From an uncultured Eisenbergiella sp. (GTDB lineage: Bacteria > Bacillota > Clostridia > Lachnospirales > Lachnospiraceae): DNA of 8,879 nucleotides. The notes under the pieces are model-generated. The model made no database searches, was not told where the DNA came from, and was given only the letters and a program-made list of their open reading frames with translations. Within the stretch, counting starts at the first letter, position 1; every line of letters begins with the position of its first letter. Made by a program: the position numbers and the translations under genes. This document shows, piece after piece, positions 5,564 to 8,879 of the stretch. The stretch spans positions 1 to 8,879 of the forward strand of contig CARDPF010000122.1 of the NCBI GenBank assembly GCA_948960675.1, in the 5' to 3' direction.

Positions 5564-6427
5564 ATGTGGATTGCGGATAACTGGAAAGATTACGAGGTTC
5601 TGGATACCTCTAACGGAGAGAAGCTGGAGAGATGGGGCGACTATATTCTGGTGCGCCCGGATCCACAGGTTATCTGGGATACGCCCAGGACAAATCCCGG
5701 ATGGAAAACGCGAAACGGTCACTACCACCGCAGTTCCAAGGGCGGCGGGGAGTGGGAATTTTTCCGGCTTCCCGAGGAATGGAGCATCCGGTATGGGGGC
5801 CTCACCTTCCGCTTAAAGCCCTTTAGCTTTAAGCATACGGGACTTTTCCCGGAGCAGGCCGCAAACTGGGACTGGTTTGGCGGCCTGCTCCGCTCCTGCG
5901 GACGTCCGCTTAGGGTACTCAATCTTTTTGCCTACACCGGGGGCGCTACCCTGTCCGCCGCCCTTGCTGGCGCATCCGTCACCCATGTGGATGCCTCCAA
6001 GGGCATGGTAAACTGGGCCAGGGAAAACGCTGCCGCCTCCGGCCTTTCGGAAGCGCCCATCCGCTGGCTGGTGGATGATTGCGTCAAATTCGTGGAGCGG
6101 GAAATCCGGCGGGGCAGCAAATACGACGGTATCATAATGGATCCCCCATCCTACGGCAGGGGGCCCAAGGGGGAAATCTGGAAGATGGAAGAAAACATCT
6201 TTTCCTTTCTCACCCTTACCGCACAGCTTTTGTCCGACGATGCAGAATTTTTGCTCCTCAATTCCTACACCACCGGACTGCAACCTGCGGTACTGCACTA
6301 TATGCTCTCCACTGCAGTGGCGCGCAAATTCGGCGGTACGGTAAAAGCCGGGGAAATCGGGCTTCCCGTCACGGATACGGGACTGGTTTTGCCCTGCGGC
6401 GCATCCGGGAGATGGATCCGCAGCTGA
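5564..6427 (+). CDS. class I SAM-dependent methyltransferase, RlmI-like (COG1092) short form
   Basis: Predicted cytoplasmic methyltransferase of 287 aa related to the catalytic part of RlmI, which makes 5-methylcytosine in 23S rRNA. Motifs: HTGLFPEQAANWDW (91-104) leading into the Rossmann domain, SAM motif I VLNLFAYTGGATL (118-130), motif II HVDASKGMVNWARENA (141-156) and the catalytic-loop MDPPSYGRGPKGE (192-204). RlmI is near 396 aa and has an N-terminal PUA domain plus a catalytic Cys; here the first 85 residues are short and do not look like PUA, and I see no PC-type catalytic Cys, so the target may be different. AAAGGA lies about 11 nt before the ATG. It is convergent with the DUF2752 gene; the 67 nt between them has only a poor hairpin. 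Confidence 0.88.
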   Translation: MWIADNWKDYEVLDTSNGEKLERWGDYILVRPDPQVIWDTPRTNPGWKTRNGHYHRSSKGGGEWEFFRLPEEWSIRYGGLTFRLKPFSFKHTGLFPEQAANWDWFGGLLRSCGRPLRVLNLFAYTGGATLSAALAGASVTHVDASKGMVNWARENAAASGLSEAPIRWLVDDCVKFVEREIRRGSKYDGIIMDPPSYGRGPKGEIWKMEENIFSFLTLTAQLLSDDAEFLLLNSYTTGLQPAVLHYMLSTAVARKFGGTVKAGEIGLPVTDTGLVLPCGASGRWIRS

Positions 6428-6494
6428 TTCCCACACGCCAGACCAGACAGCCGCGCTTGTGCGGATATTTGGCCGCTGCCCCAGGGAGCCACTT

Positions 6495-6983
6495 TTAACC
6501 GCCTTTCCCCTTGTGCAAAAACGACAACCGCAAAACCAAATCACGGTATCCTGGGAGCGCCCGTTCCAACAGGTTTTTTTCGTGATAAGCCATCGGCGCT
6601 TCGCCCGGAAAGCAGCGATACATCCGGTACAGGTAAAGCGCCAGCATGCAGACGGCCAGCACGCCGCCCACCCGCAATAGGGCCTTTGCAGGTTTTGCGA
6701 ACCAATAGCGGGACAGTAAAAAGCAGACGGCCAGCGCCGTCCACAAAATCCCCATGGGGTGCATCTCCCAGCTTTTTGCAAACTGTCCCGTCAACAGGTA
6801 ACATACGGCCCTTGTCATCCCGCAGCCCGGACAGGGAAGCCCCGTCACAATGACCATCGGGCAAAAAGCCCCAAAACATATCTGCACCACCGCATCATAG
6901 AAGAGCAGCGCCAAAAGTAATGCCTTGTATGTCTGTATGTCCTTCCATAACCGCATGGCCGCCAACCGCAATTTTTTCCCCAT
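6495..6983 (-). CDS. DUF2752 domain membrane protein
   Basis: Small integral membrane protein, 162 aa, of unknown function. It carries the DUF2752 hallmark: a CP pair (C41) followed by TGLPCPGCGMTRA (47-59), then a short loop with HPMG (75-78) where relatives have a NPxG-like segment. Hydrophobic stretches at about 20-38, 78-92 and 104-120 suggest three membrane helices, with a basic C-terminal tail (FLHKGKGG). Three Cys around the signature could bind metal or be redox active, which is speculation. GGAGG lies 4 nt before the ATG. It begins 61 nt after the TauE-family gene on the same strand, without a terminator between, so the two may be cotranscribed. Confidence 0.88.
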   Translation of the reverse strand: MGKKLRLAAMRLWKDIQTYKALLLALLFYDAVVQICFGAFCPMVIVTGLPCPGCGMTRAVCYLLTGQFAKSWEMHPMGILWTALAVCFLLSRYWFAKPAKALLRVGGVLAVCMLALYLYRMYRCFPGEAPMAYHEKNLLERALPGYRDLVLRLSFLHKGKGG

Positions 6984-7044
6984 CCTGCCTCCAAACCGCC
7001 GAAGGATTGTAACCGTCCAGATAAGCCTGCCCTGTTGCGCTACA

Positions 7045-7833
7045 TTACATATACCGGAAAATATTATAGATATTGATACAGATGATCAGCCCCATGGCCC
7101 CCATGAAAAGCTTATCCACCGTCCGGTTATTGATTTTTTTGTTGATCCTGCTCCCCACAAGTCCCCCTGCCACACCGGCGGCTATCATCATTCCCAAAAT
7201 AACCGGCTCAAACGGCGGGACATTTCCTTTTATCAGCGTGGATAACAGACTCGCAATCTGTGAAAACATGATGACGTAAATCGAATACATCGCGGCCTGC
7301 TTTGTCGCCATGGAAAAGCAGAAAAACAGTACCACCAAATTGATCGGTCCGCCCCCGATTCCCAAAAAGGAGGACATAATCCCCAGCACGATACCGATCC
7401 CAAACACCACCGCTTTGCTTTTGAGCTTTCTGGTATGTACTTTTTCCTTGAAAACCGTATATACCAGCGTCCCCGCCGTCACAAGCATCAACACGAAAGC
7501 CTGTATCGCGCCGACCCTGCTGGTATCCGAAAGCCGCCCGATTACGCCCTGGTACAAATCTTTGCCGGTCAGACCGCCGACCACGCCCCCCAGCGCCAAA
7601 ACAGTGGCAAATACTTTGTCGAATGCAAAGTCCCGTTTGGCCCGCATATTTTTGTACATGGACACCACGGACATGGACAGTACCGTACACCCCGACAAAA
7701 ACGAAATCGTAGTCACCGCCATAATCCCCGTGGCATCCAGCACCGGTTTGATAATCACGCCGCCCCCGATTCCGCAGATTGCGCCTATCACGGACGACAA
7801 AAAGCAAACCAGCACAATCACTGCATATTCCAT
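7045..7833 (-). CDS. TauE/SafE (DUF81) family sulfite-exporter-type membrane permease
   Basis: Integral membrane protein, 262 aa, normal for the family, with about eight hydrophobic segments. It shows the two-fold internal repeat typical of TauE/SafE: GAICGIGGGVIIKP (17-30) in the first half and SSFLGIGGGPINLVV (154-168) in the second. Members move sulfite, sulfoacetate, thiosulfate or similar organosulfur anions across the membrane; no neighbour here points to a substrate, as no sulfur-metabolism gene is seen. The start is secure: AGGAGGAG lies about 9 nt before the ATG at 7833. The 93 nt upstream to the HEPN gene has only a weak TATGTT with a TGG extension and no convincing -35. Confidence 0.93.
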   Translation of the reverse strand: MEYAVIVLVCFLSSVIGAICGIGGGVIIKPVLDATGIMAVTTISFLSGCTVLSMSVVSMYKNMRAKRDFAFDKVFATVLALGGVVGGLTGKDLYQGVIGRLSDTSRVGAIQAFVLMLVTAGTLVYTVFKEKVHTRKLKSKAVVFGIGIVLGIMSSFLGIGGGPINLVVLFFCFSMATKQAAMYSIYVIMFSQIASLLSTLIKGNVPPFEPVILGMMIAAGVAGGLVGSRINKKINNRTVDKLFMGAMGLIICINIYNIFRYM

Positions 7834-7926
7834 TTTGTCTTTCTCCTCCTTTTATCCAAAACATACCACACAGGCTGCGCCGTTTTTCGTAACCGTATCA
7901 GACACCCCAAAACCGTTCCCCGTCTC

Positions 7927-8322
7927 TCACTCCTGCAGCCAGCCTGTCTCCACATCCTCTTTCAGTCTGCAAAACAATTCGTAAAACCGTTCTTTCGTCT
8001 GCCAAACAATATCTGCCGCAACCGCCCGGTTATAAGAATGTGCCACATTATTCCTCGCCTGCAAAGCTGCCAGCCACGCATCCTCGTCCCAAATCATGGA
8101 TGCCTGATACGCCGTTTTAATAATGAATTTCGGGGAACCGATCGCCGCAGCCTCAAAGCCGTGCGCTTCCAAGATTTCCTTCATCATCTTCCACGACTGC
8201 TCAAAACATATCTCATAAAGACCCACCAGCCCTGTTATGATTACATTGTCATACGGCTCCTGGTATTGGTATATATCCTCCAGATTCTTTAATGCGGCAC
8301 AAAAATTATCATATTTTTTCAT
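7927..8322 (-). CDS. HEPN-domain protein, HI0074 / HepT-like (putative toxin of an MNT-HEPN pair)
   Basis: 131-aa all-helical protein of the HI0074 nucleotidyltransferase-substrate-binding family. The segment ICFEQSWKMMKEIL (38-51), then IGSPKFIIKTAYQASMI (61-77), then ARNNVAHSYN (89-98) matches this family closely. The last one is the complete HEPN RX4HXY motif (R90, H95, Y97), the RNase/toxin site in HepT; in studied pairs the Tyr is AMPylated by the partner. Here all key residues are intact, so activity is plausible. The frame is open a further 42 codons upstream, but that would run through the nucleotidyltransferase gene, and MKKYDNF at 8322 is where homologues begin. It overlaps the end of the partner by 14 nt, so translation is coupled. 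Toxicity is inferred from family; some HI0074 homologues have no shown role. Confidence 0.9.
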   Translation of the reverse strand: MKKYDNFCAALKNLEDIYQYQEPYDNVIITGLVGLYEICFEQSWKMMKEILEAHGFEAAAIGSPKFIIKTAYQASMIWDEDAWLAALQARNNVAHSYNRAVAADIVWQTKERFYELFCRLKEDVETGWLQE

Positions 8323-8602
8323 ATAGAACAATACCTTCTTTCCCGATGGAACTGCGCAATGGTTCCTGCACGCTGCCGTCAAGATCCACAACGTCATATT
8401 GCAGCAGCGTAGAAGTTTCCTCCTCCACATCCAGCGCAAACCCCACACAATTCCCGCCGCTTACCGCAAGGTCAATGTCACTGGTTCTATGAAAATCACC
8501 CCTGGCCCTTGAACCGAACAAAATCACTTTTTGAAGTCCGTATTTTCGGGCCAGCATACGGATTTCCTCCATTACAACCGGCTTAATGCCCGTCTCCTTC
8601 AT
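8309..8602 (-). CDS. minimal nucleotidyltransferase, MntA / HI0073-like (putative antitoxin)
   Basis: 97-aa MNT-family nucleotidyltransferase consisting of just the catalytic fold. The signature GSX10DXD is exact: G30-S31, ten residues including RARGD, then D42-I43-D44, and a further acidic strand YDVVDLDG (69-76) supplies the probable third carboxylate. In MntA-HepT modules the enzyme transfers AMP to the HEPN Tyr and silences it. The upstream TTG at 8620 is in frame, but GGGAGGGGAGG (8606-8616) lies inside that extension and directly before ATG 8602, so 8602 is chosen. The gene comes first in the pair and its 3' end overlaps the HEPN start, which gives the antitoxin made first. It is 55 nt after a partial gene with no terminator between, so the pair may share its transcript. 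Confidence 0.92.
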   Translation of the reverse strand: MKETGIKPVVMEEIRMLARKYGLQKVILFGSRARGDFHRTSDIDLAVSGGNCVGFALDVEEETSTLLQYDVVDLDGSVQEPLRSSIGKEGIVLYEKI

Positions 8603-8605
8603 ATG

Positions 8606-8616
8606 CCTCCCCTCCC
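8606..8616 (-). promoter_or_regulatory. ribosome binding site deciding the MntA-like start
   Basis: GGGAGGGGAGG on the minus strand, two overlapping Shine-Dalgarno cores, 3 nt before ATG 8602 (the first core about 8-9 nt away). It rules against the in-frame TTG at 8620. Confidence 0.65.
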
Positions 8617-8657
8617 GCAAAATTGATTTCCGTCCATGACGGCCGTAGCCATTGTCA

Positions 8658-8879
8658 TTAACAATCCAGCCATTCCCGCAAGGCGTTTATGACCGTACCG
8701 TTCTTGAGTTGCGAAAGCGCTGTGGCTGCCCAGCCGGGAAAGGTTTCCTGTCTACAGGCAAAAACCAGCGTCACCAGAGGAGCCAGAAACGCGTCCGCCT
8801 TTTGCTCTGCCGCAAGCCCCTCCATGCCGTATGCTTCCCGGAAGGCAGCGGCCGCTTCAGGCAAGAGCGCCCCTGTGAC
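8658..8879 (-). CDS. C-terminal part of an unidentified protein (runs off the right edge)
   Basis: The last 73 residues of a protein whose start lies beyond the window; the frame is open to the very edge. Visible sequence is alanine-rich and helical (PEAAAAFREAYGMEGL, then AFLAPLVTLVFACRQETF) and ends INALREWLDC. There is no motif I can name, so the family is unknown; the tidy helical ending looks like the end of a soluble enzyme rather than a membrane protein. TTG at 8864 should not be taken as a start. It lies 55 nt upstream of the nucleotidyltransferase gene on the same strand. Confidence 0.6.
   Translation of the reverse strand, partial: VTGALLPEAAAAFREAYGMEGLAAEQKADAFLAPLVTLVFACRQETFPGWAATALSQLKNGTVINALREWLDC

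Noticed and set aside
5813..6781. 322-codon open frame on the minus strand across the RlmI-like and DUF2752 genes
   Set aside because: It is antisense to one clear gene and out of frame with another, has no ribosome site of note, and its Cys/Trp/Arg-rich composition is that of a shadow frame in GC-richer DNA.
7435..8292. 285-codon plus-strand frame opposite the TauE and HEPN genes
   Set aside because: It spans two unrelated genes and the gap between them, is His/Arg/Gln-rich as expected for an antisense shadow, and lacks a ribosome site.
8631..8643. CCGTC/GACGG palindrome upstream of the MntA-like gene as an operator or terminator
   Set aside because: A 5-bp stem without T-tract is too common to support a call.

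Overview
The window looks like a chromosomal stretch of a low-to-mid-GC Firmicute, most likely a Clostridia member of the Lachnospiraceae type. I infer this from strong purine-rich Shine-Dalgarno sites, sigma-A-like promoters, the family mix (THUMP methyltransferase, RdgB, YfcE-type phosphoesterase, TauE, DUF2752, MATE) and a candidate spore-type promoter. The genus cannot be fixed from the sequence alone. No rRNA, tRNA, CRISPR array, transposase or phage gene was seen.

Layout. Positions 1-176 hold no gene I can support, only a weak hairpin followed by a T-tract at the left edge. A minus-strand housekeeping cluster runs from 3006 down to 177: a THUMP-domain RNA methyltransferase, rdgB (4-bp overlap), a YfcE/YsnB-like phosphodiesterase (1-nt gap) and, after 85 nt, a GNAT acetyltransferase. 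A near-consensus promoter (TTGACA, 17-nt spacer, TAAAAT) at 3062-3090 precedes it and fixes the methyltransferase start. Positions 3110-3271 are a 160-bp palindrome-rich spacer with four hairpins, two of them minus-strand intrinsic terminators, and an 11-bp inverted repeat that could bound a small mobile or REP-like element.

Upstream of that spacer, also on the minus strand, lies a 44-codon gene (3285-3419) for an Asn/Gln/Ser/Lys-rich, almost fully hydrophilic protein with a strong ribosome site, its own terminator and a sigma-G-like promoter candidate. It resembles small spore proteins in composition only. Next is a conserved-looking but unrecognised 128-aa minus-strand gene, then a divergent MATE transporter (4052-5410) with a good sigma-A promoter, and a short RlmI-type SAM methyltransferase (5564-6427) with its own extended -10 promoter.

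The right third is again on the minus strand: a DUF2752 membrane protein, a TauE/SafE-family permease, and an overlapping HEPN (HI0074/HepT-like) and minimal nucleotidyltransferase (MntA-like) pair with intact RX4HXY and GSX10DXD motifs, probably a toxin-antitoxin or defence module. An unidentified partial gene runs off the right edge. Nothing seen proves a wholly new system; the best leads are the small N/Q-rich gene, the palindromic spacer beside it and the HEPN/MNT pair.
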